The notes: generated by a model from the sequence alone, not told the origin. A DNA stretch of 10,028 nucleotides from an uncultured Chromatiaceae bacterium (GCA_946482325.1 CAMLRA010000151.1:1-10028), one strand, 5' to 3'; counted from the first letter of the stretch, positions 1-7,196 are shown. Made by a program: numbers and translations.

Positions 1-596
1 GAACGCCGGCGATGTAGTTGCGCATAGCCAGGGTGTTTGCGCTTGAAGGTGTGCCGAATACGCCGGCGCTGGAAAAACAGCTATGGGCCAAAGCTGAACA
101 GCTGACACCGCAACATCAAAAACCGCATGCTGATTGCCGTGCTTTTGCCCAGGGCTTATTAGATTTAGGCGCTACTGTCTGTAAACCACGTCAGCCGCTT
201 TGTGAGCAGTGCCCGCTCGCCAGCCATTGTCAGGCGCTGGCGCAGCACCGCATCAGTGATTTCCCCAATGCCAAACCGAAAAAGACGGTACCGGTCAAAG
301 ATGGTCATTTTTTGCTGGTACGCAAAGCGCAGCAGGTGCTGCTGGTGAAAAGACCCGGCGCCGGTATCTGGCCAGCACTTTGGTGTTTACCGCAGCCGGC
401 ACAAGCACCGCTGGATGCTGAGTTAGTGGGTGAGTTCAGTCATCAGTTCACCCATTACAAGCTGCAGGCAAAAGTCTGGTCAGCTGAAGTCAGTATTGAA
501 GAGGCGGAGCAAGCCTGGGTTGATGCCGCAGAACTGGCTGATTTTGGCTTACCGGCGCCGGTGCGGGTCTATCTTGAAGCGCTGCTGAAGGCTTAA
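1..596 (+). CDS. mutY: A/G-specific adenine glycosylase MutY, 3' part (partial, apparent frameshift at the left edge)
   Basis: This is the C-terminal part of MutY, the base-excision repair glycosylase that removes adenine mispaired with 8-oxoguanine. In the frame open from base 18 to the TAA at 594-596 the [4Fe-4S] cluster motif C-x6-C-x2-C-x5-C is complete (Cys 55, 62, 65, 71, counted from base 18), preceded by the GLLDLGATVC stretch typical of the family. The last ~110 residues form the NUDIX-like MutY_C domain that recognises 8-oxoG, with an FSHQFTHYKL segment. About 160 N-terminal residues, including the helix-hairpin-helix and catalytic Asp, are missing because the window starts inside the gene. 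Bases 2-18 continue the protein only in another frame (N-A-G-D-V-V); dropping one T at 18-19 restores GDVVRIARVFALEG, which resembles the family's DGNVxRVLAR region. The TTG at 18 is therefore not a real start. mutY followed by yggX is the classical gammaproteobacterial order. Confidence 0.9.
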
Positions 597-598
597 GA

Positions 599-638
599 AA
601 AACGCCTGCACTCTAGTTAAAACGCTTGCGCTCGAGTT
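599..638. repeat. Imperfect 20-bp tandem repeat in the yggX leader
   Basis: Two directly adjacent 20-base units, 599-618 and 619-638, each begin AAAACGC and end AGTT and differ at three positions (606/626, 610/630, 614/634). The repeat starts two bases after the mutY stop and lies just upstream of the probable yggX promoter. A repeat of about two helical turns could be paired protein-binding sites, or simply a small duplication; the sequence alone does not decide. Confidence 0.75.
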
Positions 639-642
639 TATG

Positions 643-672
643 TGCAATTCAGCAGGCAAAATGCATTACAAT
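643..672 (+). promoter_or_regulatory. Probable yggX promoter
   Basis: A good -10 hexamer TACAAT sits at 667-672, 30 bases before the yggX ATG. The -35 is poor: the best candidate near the right distance is TGCAAT at 643-648 (18-base spacer). It lies between the tandem repeat and yggX in the only gap of this gene run large enough for a promoter. The -10 is convincing; the -35 is not. Confidence 0.4.
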
Positions 673-702
673 AGCGCCACTTGTGCTATTCGGAGATAAG
701 AC

Positions 703-978
703 ATGGCCCGCGAAGTGTATTGTGTATTCCTGAAAAAAACTGCTCCAGGTCTGGATTTTCAACTGTATCCGGGTGAACTTGGCAAAAAAATCTTCGACAA
801 CATCAGCAAAGAAGCTTTCTCGCAATGGCAAAGCAAACAGACGATGCTGATCAACGAGAAAAAACTCAACATGATGAACCTTGAACACCGCAAACTGCTG
901 GAAGAGCAGATGCAAAAGTTTTTGTTTGAAGGTGAAGCGGTTGAGATTGAAGGCTACGTGCCGCAAGCCAAGTCTTAA
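703..978 (+). CDS. yggX: YggX family probable Fe(2+)-trafficking / oxidative-damage protection protein
   Basis: The 91-residue product has the length of E. coli YggX and near-identical blocks: [36 protein letters not shown] and [13 protein letters not shown]. The family is a small cytosolic protein linked to labile iron handling and protection of Fe-S enzymes from superoxide; the single Cys7 is at the conserved family position. GGAG at 692-695 is well placed for the ATG at 703. It follows mutY, itself an Fe-S enzyme, by 106 bases with its own probable promoter, and the next gene starts 14 bases after its stop. Nothing is truncated or unusual in the coding sequence. The family assignment is very secure; the exact biochemical role of the family is less settled. 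Confidence 0.97.
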   Translation: MAREVYCVFLKKTAPGLDFQLYPGELGKKIFDNISKEAFSQWQSKQTMLINEKKLNMMNLEHRKLLEEQMQKFLFEGEAVEIEGYVPQAKS

Positions 979-992
979 GCCGGGAACAAATT

Positions 993-1934
993 ATGGCCCG
1001 TCGCCTGCCGCCGCTAAACGCATTAAAAGCCTTTGAAACTGCTGCCCGGCACTTAAGTTTCACCAAAGCGGCAGAAGAGATGTTTGTCACTCAGGCCGCT
1101 ATCAGTCATCAGATTAAAGCGCTGGAGGACCATTTGGGCCTCAAGCTGTTTATGCGGAAAAACCGCTCTTTGCTACTGACTGAAGAAGGTCAGAGTTATT
1201 TCCTCGATATCAAAGAGATATTCCTGCAGCTGCACGAAGCCACCGAAAAACTGCTGGCACGTGGCGCCAAAGGTGCATTAACCGTCAGCCTGCCACCAAG
1301 CTTTGCTATTCAGTGGCTGGTGCCGCGGTTAAGTTTGTTCAGCGAATTAAACCCGGATATCGACGTGCGTATCCGCGCTGTTGATTATGAAGAAGGCTCT
1401 TTGACTGACGACGTTGACGTGGCGATTTATTATGGCCGCGGCAGTTGGCGGAATTTACACGCCGACAAATTACATACTGAGTATCTGGTACCGGTTTGCT
1501 CACCAATGCTGCTAAACCGCGCCAAACCGCTGAACGAACCGGCCGATTTACGTTTTCACACTTTATTGCATGACGGCACCCGTGACGCCTGGAAAGCCTG
1601 GTTTACCAGCCAGGGTTTTAAGCATTTTAATGTCAATCAGGGGCCAATTTTCAGCCATACCGCTATGGTGTTGCAGGCCGCTATTCACGGCCAGGGCGTG
1701 GCGCTGGCGCACAACGTACTGGCGCGGCCCGACATCAATTCCGGCCGGTTAATAGTGCCGTTTAATCACGTGCTGCAAAGTAAAGATGCTTATTATCTGG
1801 TGTGCCGCGACAATCAGATTGAACTGGGCAAAATTGCCGCTTTTCGCGACTGGATGAATAAATTGGTGGCGCAGGAGCAAGAAGCATTTAACGAACAGCA
1901 ATTTAATATTGCCATCGCGTCGGAACAGGACTAA
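993..1934 (+). CDS. gcvA: LysR-family regulator, GcvA type (glycine cleavage system regulator)
   Basis: The 313-residue LysR-type regulator matches E. coli GcvA (305 aa) over its whole length. The N-terminal winged helix-turn-helix (about 1-60) carries RLPPLNALKAFETAARHLSFT and VTQAAISHQIKALEDHLG. The effector domain includes EGQSYFLDIKEIF, GALTVSLPPSFAI, DDVDVAIYYGRG and GPIFSHTAMVLQAAIHGQGV, all GcvA hallmarks. In E. coli GcvA activates or represses gcvTHP in response to glycine and purines with GcvR, and the neighbours there are the DUF423 gene ygdD and rlmM, as here apart from one inserted gene. GGGA at 982-985 serves the ATG at 993. The next start codon follows the TAA with no gap, so co-translation is likely. 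GcvA-like paralogues that regulate other genes exist, so the target is inferred from similarity and synteny. Confidence 0.92.
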   Translation: MARRLPPLNALKAFETAARHLSFTKAAEEMFVTQAAISHQIKALEDHLGLKLFMRKNRSLLLTEEGQSYFLDIKEIFLQLHEATEKLLARGAKGALTVSLPPSFAIQWLVPRLSLFSELNPDIDVRIRAVDYEEGSLTDDVDVAIYYGRGSWRNLHADKLHTEYLVPVCSPMLLNRAKPLNEPADLRFHTLLHDGTRDAWKAWFTSQGFKHFNVNQGPIFSHTAMVLQAAIHGQGVALAHNVLARPDINSGRLIVPFNHVLQSKDAYYLVCRDNQIELGKIAAFRDWMNKLVAQEQEAFNEQQFNIAIASEQD

Positions 1935-2600
1935 ATGCCGCTGGTCAGCAAACATGATGTAGCAGCGCCTGTTGCGCGATTACTGCTGTTACACGGCGCC
2001 GGCGCCCCTGTGCAATCGGCTTTTTTTCAGCAGCTTATTCCTCTGCTAAACGCACAGGGCATTGTTGTATTCACTGCCAATTTTGAATTTATGCAGCAGA
2101 CCTTGCTGGGCAAACGCCAGGTCGCGCCCAAAGCTGACAAGCTGCTGACTGAGCTGGAACAACTGATTGCTGCTGTGCCGGCAGATGATCAGCTGCCGCT
2201 GTGGCTTGGCGGCAAAAGCCTGGGCGGACGGGTGCTGAGCCTGTATCTCGCAGGCACACAAGTTGCGCCTGCAGTCGCTGGTGGTCTGGTGTTCGGGTAT
2301 CCGCTGTGCCCACCGACAAAAGCGAAAGATGCAGTAAAAGCTGGTTTAACAATCAAAGCGCGCAGCCAGTGTTTACAGCAGCTGCAGCGGCCGTTAATGA
2401 TTTGTCAGGGCAGCCGCGACCCTTTTGGCGGTGCTGAAGCGCTACGGCAGGTGGCAGGTACAGCAGAGGTCATTGAATTAACCGGCGCCGACCATGATTA
2501 TGCACTGCCAAAACGGGCGGATTTGCCGGCTGAGCAGGCTTTTGGTCTTGCGGCAGCTGCATGTGGCGAATTTCTCCGCCGCCACAGAACTACAACTTAG
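1935..2600 (+). CDS. Alpha/beta hydrolase, TEX30/KANL3-like (dienelactone hydrolase-related)
   Basis: A small cytosolic alpha/beta hydrolase of 221 residues with no signal peptide. The fold markers are in order: strand plus oxyanion-hole motif LLLLHGAGAP (16-25), nucleophile elbow GGKSLGG with Ser95, the acid in GSRDPFG (Asp162) and the base in GADHDY (His187). The HGAGAP and GKSLGG versions are typical of the TEX30/KANL3/COG3571 group, whose bacterial members have no firmly assigned substrate; I cannot name one. The ATG follows the gcvA TAA directly, with CAGGA at the end of gcvA as ribosome binding site. It sits between gcvA and the DUF423 gene, which are direct neighbours in E. coli, so it is an insertion into, or an alternative version of, that cluster. 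Catalytic residues are intact, so it is probably an active esterase/hydrolase. Confidence 0.85.
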   Translation: MPLVSKHDVAAPVARLLLLHGAGAPVQSAFFQQLIPLLNAQGIVVFTANFEFMQQTLLGKRQVAPKADKLLTELEQLIAAVPADDQLPLWLGGKSLGGRVLSLYLAGTQVAPAVAGGLVFGYPLCPPTKAKDAVKAGLTIKARSQCLQQLQRPLMICQGSRDPFGGAEALRQVAGTAEVIELTGADHDYALPKRADLPAEQAFGLAAAACGEFLRRHRTTT

Positions 2601-2613
2601 CAGGAGCAACCTG

Positions 2614-3027
2614 ATGCAAAGGCTCTGGAAATTCAGTTTATCTTTAGCCGGGTTATACGGCGCAGCCGTCGTTGGCATGAGCGCGGCGATTTCGCATTAT
2701 TTCCAATTCAACATGGTGACTGAAGAATTCAGCCGGCTGGTGTCGAGCACTGCAGTGCTGGCGTTTCAGGCGCTGGCAATATTAGCGTTGTCGTTGTATG
2801 GCCAGTCTGCCGCACGGCGCGACGAATTGAACAAAGCGCAGCACTGGCTGCTAGCGCTGGTGTTAGTGGGATTTCATCTGGGCCTCTGGTGTTTTGTCTA
2901 CACTGTCTGGGCCGGATTATTTGAGTTACCGCTGTATTGGCGCCAGTTAGCGCCAGTCGGTGGTCAGATGCTGATTTTATGCTGGGTCGGCCTGATGCTG
3001 CTGCCCTGGCTGCGGAAAAACAAATGA
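2614..3027 (+). CDS. ygdD: DUF423 family inner-membrane protein (YgdD-like)
   Basis: A 137-residue very hydrophobic protein with about four predicted membrane spans (roughly 5-27, 46-64, 76-99, 113-133) and a short basic C-terminus (LRKNK). It is recognised as DUF423/YgdD by position directly upstream of rlmM with an ATGA overlap, as in E. coli, by the FQALAIL segment (51-57) corresponding to FHTLAIL in YgdD, and by LAPVGG (112-117) corresponding to the TPVGG motif. Similarity is moderate, and the His of the first motif is Gln here. The frame is open further upstream (to 2494), but AGGAG at 2602-2606 just before ATG 2614, and the end of the hydrolase gene at 2600, make 2614 the real start. 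The family has no established function. Confidence 0.72.
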   Translation: MQRLWKFSLSLAGLYGAAVVGMSAAISHYFQFNMVTEEFSRLVSSTAVLAFQALAILALSLYGQSAARRDELNKAQHWLLALVLVGFHLGLWCFVYTVWAGLFELPLYWRQLAPVGGQMLILCWVGLMLLPWLRKNK

Positions 3028-4106
3028 AACAATTATTGCTCTACTGTCGCTCTGGTTTTGAAAAAGAATGTGCGGCAGAAATTCAGGATAAAGCCGGCCA
3101 GTTTGGTGTGTTTGGTTATTGCAAACTCAAAGCCAACGACGCTTTTATCATTTTTGAAGCTTATGACGGCGCCGCTTTAGAGCGCTTTTTCAGCGACTTT
3201 CCGTTTTCTAAACTGATTTTTGTCCGCCAATGGGCCTTAGTGATTGGTGACTGGCTGGAATTGCCGGCCGGCGATCGGGTAACGCCTGTACTGGAAACTC
3301 TGCGCAGCGTTGAAGAGGGCAACGAGATCAGCAGTATCGGTGAGCTCAGAATTGAGTACCCGGATACCAACGATGGCAAAGAACTGTCGACGCTCGCGCG
3401 TAAACTGACAGTGCCGCTGCGTCAGAGCCTGCGTCAGGCTGGCCTGATGCTGAAAAAAGAAAATTTACGCGCGCCTGTGCTGCATATGTTTATGCAAAGC
3501 GGACAAAAAGCGCTGCTCGCCGTGTCATATCCGGAAAACAACAATTCGCTGGAAAATGGCATACGCCGGCTGAAATTCCCGTCGGATGCGCCAAGTCGCA
3601 GCACGCTGAAGCTGGAAGAAGCCTTTCTGGAATTTATTCCGCGTGACGAGTGGGACACCCGCTTAGCATCCGGCATGCGCGCGGTGGATTTAGGCGCTTG
3701 CCCTGGCGGATGGACTTATCAGCTGGTGAAACGATCGATGATGGTGGTGTCGATTGATAACGGCGCTATGGCGGAGAGCCTGATGATGACCGGTCAGGTC
3801 AAACATTACATGGTCGATGGTTTTAAATACAAACCGGAGAAAAAGAACGTGTATTGGCTGGTCTGTGACATGATTGAAAAACCGCAGCGGGTTGGCCAGC
3901 TGATTTGCGACTGGCTGATCAACGGCTGGTGTCAGGAAAGTATTTTTAACCTGAAACTGCCGATGAAAAAACGCTATGAAACCGTACAAGAAGTACTGGC
4001 AGAAATGCAGCAGCGTTTTGACGAAGCCGGCATCAAAGTGAAATTCCAGGCGCGGCATTTATTCCACGACCGCGAAGAAGTCACAGTACATTTGTGTAAA
4101 GCTTGA
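3024..4106 (+). CDS. rlmM: 23S rRNA (cytidine(2498)-2'-O)-methyltransferase RlmM
   Basis: RlmM uses S-adenosylmethionine to methylate the 2'-OH of C2498 in the peptidyl-transferase region of 23S rRNA. The 360-residue product (E. coli 366) has the N-terminal region LLLYCRSGFEKECAAEI, a THUMP domain in the first half, and a Rossmann methyltransferase domain with the SAM loop VDLGACPGGWTYQL (Asp222, Gly224, Gly228). Candidate members of the K-D-K-E catalytic set are visible: Asp282 in LVCDM, Lys311 in NLKLPMKKRY and Glu351/352 in DREEVTVH. The open frame extends upstream to 2937, but the family begins at MKQLLLYC, giving ATG 3024, which overlaps the DUF423 stop as ATGA and implies translational coupling. 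Upstream Shine-Dalgarno sequence is weak (CGGAA), consistent with coupling. It is the last gene of the + strand run and faces the HAD gene. Confidence 0.96.
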   Translation: MKQLLLYCRSGFEKECAAEIQDKAGQFGVFGYCKLKANDAFIIFEAYDGAALERFFSDFPFSKLIFVRQWALVIGDWLELPAGDRVTPVLETLRSVEEGNEISSIGELRIEYPDTNDGKELSTLARKLTVPLRQSLRQAGLMLKKENLRAPVLHMFMQSGQKALLAVSYPENNNSLENGIRRLKFPSDAPSRSTLKLEEAFLEFIPRDEWDTRLASGMRAVDLGACPGGWTYQLVKRSMMVVSIDNGAMAESLMMTGQVKHYMVDGFKYKPEKKNVYWLVCDMIEKPQRVGQLICDWLINGWCQESIFNLKLPMKKRYETVQEVLAEMQQRFDEAGIKVKFQARHLFHDREEVTVHLCKA

Positions 4107-4115
4107 TAGTTATGT

Positions 4116-4778
4116 TTAAAGCGCTGTCAGCAAGTCTGACAGCTGCTTGATCTCAATAGCGCCGGCCGGGCAGGGCTCGGCGTAGTGATTTAAGAAAAAC
4201 GTCTTCACCCCAGCCGCAAGGCCTGCCTGCACGCCAGTTGGGCTGTCTTCGACTATCACACATTCTGCGGGCTTTAGGCCTAATGCCTTGATCGCGTGCA
4301 GATAAAGCGCCGGATCTGGTTTAAACAAATTGCAGTCATAAGCACTGAACAGCCGATCCGGCATGGTGTTATCGCAGAAATACTGCAGCAGACCACAATG
4401 CTGCAGCGTAAAACGCATTTTGCTTTGCGGCCCGTTGCTGACCACGGCGAGTTGCAGCCGTTGTTGTTTGAGCTGTTCAAGCACCAAAGCGGCGCCGGCG
4501 ATTGGCTGCAACGCTTCGGCAAAAAGCTGTTGCAAACGGGCGCGGTATTCGGTTTCATAATTGGCCGGCCGACTGATGTGATGAGCCAGGCACAACCTGC
4601 TGAAAATATCACTCAGCTTGCCGCCACGGTAATGCTGCAGCAACTCATCCAGCGAAATGTTTATACCGTAGCCGGCAAATTGTTGCTGCAGCGCCAGATT
4701 ACACAGATATTCGCTGTCAACCAGGGTGCCGTCGTTATCAAACAGAACAGCGCGGATGCGCCTTGCCGGCTTGCTCAC
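4116..4778 (-). CDS. HAD-superfamily phosphatase, YieH-like (possible 6-phosphogluconate/sugar-phosphate phosphatase)
   Basis: A 220-residue cytosolic HAD hydrolase (subfamily I with helical cap). All four motifs are present: I, DNDGTLVDSE with nucleophile Asp14 and Asp16; II, VVSNGP with Ser114; III, FKPDP with Lys153; IV, VEDSPTG with Glu177/Asp178. SNGPQSKM and LFSAYDxxxFKPDPAL closely resemble E. coli YieH, reported to dephosphorylate 6-phosphogluconate; beta-phosphoglucomutase-like activity is less likely but not excluded. Translation starts at GTG 4778, which overlaps the stop of the upstream GH92 gene as GTGA; GGAG lies about 8 bases upstream on the - strand. Coupling to a glycoside hydrolase suggests a role in the same carbohydrate regulon, perhaps relieving sugar-phosphate build-up. 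The last codons contain a strong hairpin. Confidence 0.88.
   Translation of the reverse strand: MSKPARRIRAVLFDNDGTLVDSEYLCNLALQQQFAGYGINISLDELLQHYRGGKLSDIFSRLCLAHHISRPANYETEYRARLQQLFAEALQPIAGAALVLEQLKQQRLQLAVVSNGPQSKMRFTLQHCGLLQYFCDNTMPDRLFSAYDCNLFKPDPALYLHAIKALGLKPAECVIVEDSPTGVQAGLAAGVKTFFLNHYAEPCPAGAIEIKQLSDLLTAL
4119..4148. terminator. Hairpin between convergent rlmM and the HAD gene, possible bidirectional terminator
   Basis: A perfect 8-bp stem GCTGTCAG (4123-4130) / CTGACAGC (4136-4143) with a 5-base CAAGT loop, extended by four more pairs across a one-base bulge (4119-4122 with 4145-4148). It lies 13 bases after the rlmM stop and overlaps the last codons of the HAD gene. The flanking T-run is short on both strands (only TTT on the - strand side), so termination strength is doubtful although position and symmetry suit a shared terminator. 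Confidence 0.5.
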
Positions 4779-7168
4779 GGCTTCTCCGCCATCTGCAGTT
4801 CCAACACGCCGCCGGCCATAATTTCACTATGTAGCAGATAAGCACGGGGCAGCACTTTGCCATTGAGTTTGATTTGGCTGATATAAGGCCGCTCGGGGCC
4901 ATTGTTCAGCGTTTTAATGCAGAAGCTGCGTTTGCCGGCCAATTGCAGGCAGGCTTCGTCAAATAACGGGCTGCCGAGCTGATAAACCGGGTCGGCCTCT
5001 ACGCCACCACTTAACTGGAATAAACCAAGTTTCAACAGCACGGCGAGGCTACCCATCAGGCCCTGATCTTCATCGCCATTATACCCGCGCTCCGGGCTTA
5101 AATGGCTGTACACAGTGTCGCTGATCCGGCGTGACCAATACTGCGTTTTCGCCGCATCGCCAGCAGCGGTAAAGATAAATGCGGTCTGAATACTGGGCTG
5201 GTTGCCATAGTTAATTGGCGTGCGGCGATATTCCGGATGGCCTTCCTGCGCATGGGCGGTGCCGGCAGTGAAATCCTGTTTGGCGGCTTTTTCAAAAGCC
5301 TGTTCCAGTCGGTTAATTAAGGCAGTTTTGCCGCCCATAGCATTAGCCAGGCCTTCGATATCATGCGGGACAAACCAGGTCGCCTGCGCAGCGTTGGATT
5401 CGATAAAACCAGCCTCGTATTCCAGCGGGTCAAAAGGCGTGCGCCAGCTGCCGTCCACTTCTTTGGGTCTGATGTAACCGGTTTTGGTGTCATATAAATT
5501 GCGCCAGTTCTGGCTGCGCTGCAGATACTGTTTTGCTACTGCTTCGCTGCCGGCTTTGATTGCCAGCTGCGCCAGCGCAAAATCCTGATAGGCGTATTCC
5601 AACGTTTGGCCGGCACCACGTCTGTGGCTACCGTAATTGCTTTCGCTTTCCGGCAGCGGGTAGGGCACATAGCCGCGTTGAAGATAATAACTGATGCCGC
5701 CGCCGGAGGCGCTATAGTGCTCGTAGCCTGCTTTGGCCATCAGGCCGTTCTCGCTGTGGTTTTTTTCTAACATTGGCAGCAGCTCGGTGGCAGTAGTTTG
5801 CAATAAACCTTTTTGCGCCAAAGAGACTAAAAACGGTGTCATCGGCACACCGGGCATCACCAGTGTGTCTTGTCCGCCAGAAGGCCCGCGTGGGATCAGG
5901 CCAAAATCCCGGCCGTATTGGATCAGGCTTTCGCCCATTGCTGTGGCTTTTTCCGGAAAAACCAGAGGCCATAAAGTTGCGATAGTCCACTGCGCTCCCC
6001 AGAATGAATCTGAGTTATGCATAGCAAATTTGGGCTGGCCTTTTGTGTCCAGCGGCAACTGCCGGACTTTAGATTCTAAACCGGATAAATCAGCATATTG
6101 GCCATTGACGTCGGAAACCACGCGCCGACCTTGCAGCGCATGCCATAAATCAGTGTAAAAGCGCCGTTGTTGCGCCGCGCTGCCACCTCTAATTTGAATG
6201 CGTGATAACAGCTGGTTCCACTCGTTGTAGGCTTGCGCGCTGGTGCCGGCAAAATTCCAGCCAGGCAGTTCGGTATTAAGATTCAACTTGGCGTTGTCGG
6301 CCGACACATAAGAAAAACCGGCTTTGGCCAACACTGTCTGATCTTTGCTTTGAAAACTCAGCCGCACGCCGGCGTTATCGCCGCTGATGCCGCTGACATT
6401 GCTGAACAACATCTCACCGCGCCAGGCATCAAATTGCTGTACCGGTGTGGAAAAAGCTAAATGGAAAAACACTTTCACCGGTTTTACCCGCCGCTCTGTG
6501 CCCTGATTGGTGATAAAACCGGCGATGTTTTGTGCGTCAATTTGCCAGACTTCAGCATGGCCAAGTTTGGAAGGGCCCTGCACGCCACCGAGTTGCAGCA
6601 GCAGTTGTTGCGGTTTGTTTTTTTGGTATTGATAGCGCGAAAAGCCGACGCGTGAGGTCGCGGTCAGATCGACTTTGACGCCGTAACGGCTCAGTTGCAA
6701 CTGATGAGAACCGGGCCTGACCTGTTCAGTGTCGTGCGAAAACGCCGAAGCGTAATCGGCTTTTTGTTCAGCCAGCGAACGTGGGTCAGACAATGGCATC
6801 AACGACAAACCGGCTAATTGCCATTCGTGGATATGGTTAAAACCTTTGACCGTCGGCTCGTGATAACGATAACCGCTGCCCCATTCACCGTCGATGGCGG
6901 TGTCGGGAAACAAACTCACCATGCCAAAAGGTCGCGCCGCTGAAGAGAAATAAAACCAGCGGCTGTTGGCTGTATCCAGAAACGGATACACCAGCGCTGC
7001 CGGCTCTCTGGCGAAATCTGCGTGTTCTGCTTTGTATGGCGTTGTTGCTTGCGCAATGGCTGAGATTGCTGGCAATAACAGTAGACAACTCAGCAGTTTA
7101 GGCAAAACTTGTTGGCGCATTACCGCACGGAAATTCAACGGCGTGGCGAAATAGTTTAGGACAGGCAT
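4775..7168 (-). CDS. GH92 family glycosidase, probable exported alpha-mannosidase
   Basis: A 797-residue glycoside hydrolase family 92 protein; characterised members are mostly exo-acting, calcium-dependent alpha-mannosidases that invert configuration. N-terminal domain markers are ARPFGMVSLFPDT (~79-90) and GYRYHEPTVKGFNHIH (~99-114). Catalytic-domain markers are FIESNAAQATWFVPHDIEG with Glu590, YGNQPS, the acidic GDEDQG motif (Asp699, Glu700, Asp701) and a C-terminal YQLGSPLFDEACLQL ... LHSEIMAGGVLEL tail. Part of the usual GQMSAWYVFSALG segment after the acidic motif is replaced (GLMGSLAVLLKLG). A signal peptide with core KLLSCLLLLPAISAIA and likely cleavage near AIA/QA predicts export. 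ATG 7168 is chosen because AGGAG (7176-7180, - strand) is 7 bases upstream; an inner ATG at 7120 would give a shorter signal peptide but has no clear ribosome site. It is the first gene of a two-gene operon with the HAD phosphatase. Confidence 0.91.
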   Translation of the reverse strand: MPVLNYFATPLNFRAVMRQQVLPKLLSCLLLLPAISAIAQATTPYKAEHADFAREPAALVYPFLDTANSRWFYFSSAARPFGMVSLFPDTAIDGEWGSGYRYHEPTVKGFNHIHEWQLAGLSLMPLSDPRSLAEQKADYASAFSHDTEQVRPGSHQLQLSRYGVKVDLTATSRVGFSRYQYQKNKPQQLLLQLGGVQGPSKLGHAEVWQIDAQNIAGFITNQGTERRVKPVKVFFHLAFSTPVQQFDAWRGEMLFSNVSGISGDNAGVRLSFQSKDQTVLAKAGFSYVSADNAKLNLNTELPGWNFAGTSAQAYNEWNQLLSRIQIRGGSAAQQRRFYTDLWHALQGRRVVSDVNGQYADLSGLESKVRQLPLDTKGQPKFAMHNSDSFWGAQWTIATLWPLVFPEKATAMGESLIQYGRDFGLIPRGPSGGQDTLVMPGVPMTPFLVSLAQKGLLQTTATELLPMLEKNHSENGLMAKAGYEHYSASGGGISYYLQRGYVPYPLPESESNYGSHRRGAGQTLEYAYQDFALAQLAIKAGSEAVAKQYLQRSQNWRNLYDTKTGYIRPKEVDGSWRTPFDPLEYEAGFIESNAAQATWFVPHDIEGLANAMGGKTALINRLEQAFEKAAKQDFTAGTAHAQEGHPEYRRTPINYGNQPSIQTAFIFTAAGDAAKTQYWSRRISDTVYSHLSPERGYNGDEDQGLMGSLAVLLKLGLFQLSGGVEADPVYQLGSPLFDEACLQLAGKRSFCIKTLNNGPERPYISQIKLNGKVLPRAYLLHSEIMAGGVLELQMAEKP

Positions 7169-7196
7169 CAACCAGCTCCTTTGATGGGGACCACTG

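Noticed and set aside
649..966. 105-codon open frame on the - strand opposite yggX
   Set aside because: It overlaps the highly conserved yggX gene almost completely and has no family resemblance.
2937..3023. Upstream extension of rlmM overlapping the DUF423 gene
   Set aside because: RlmM proteins begin at MKQLLLYC; the ATGA overlap at 3024 is the normal arrangement.
4296..4841. 181-codon open frame on the + strand opposite the HAD gene
   Set aside because: It is antisense to a gene with all HAD motifs, shows no recognisable domain, and has the composition expected of a complementary-strand shadow.
5733..6158. 141-codon + strand open frame within GH92
   Set aside because: Lies wholly antisense to conserved GH92 sequence; no ribosome site or domain seen.
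7111..7145. Inner ATG at 7120 as the GH92 start, with a possible lipobox LLSC
   Set aside because: There is no clear ribosome site before it, whereas ATG 7168 has AGGAG; the Cys precedes most of the hydrophobic core, so it is not a plausible lipoprotein signal.
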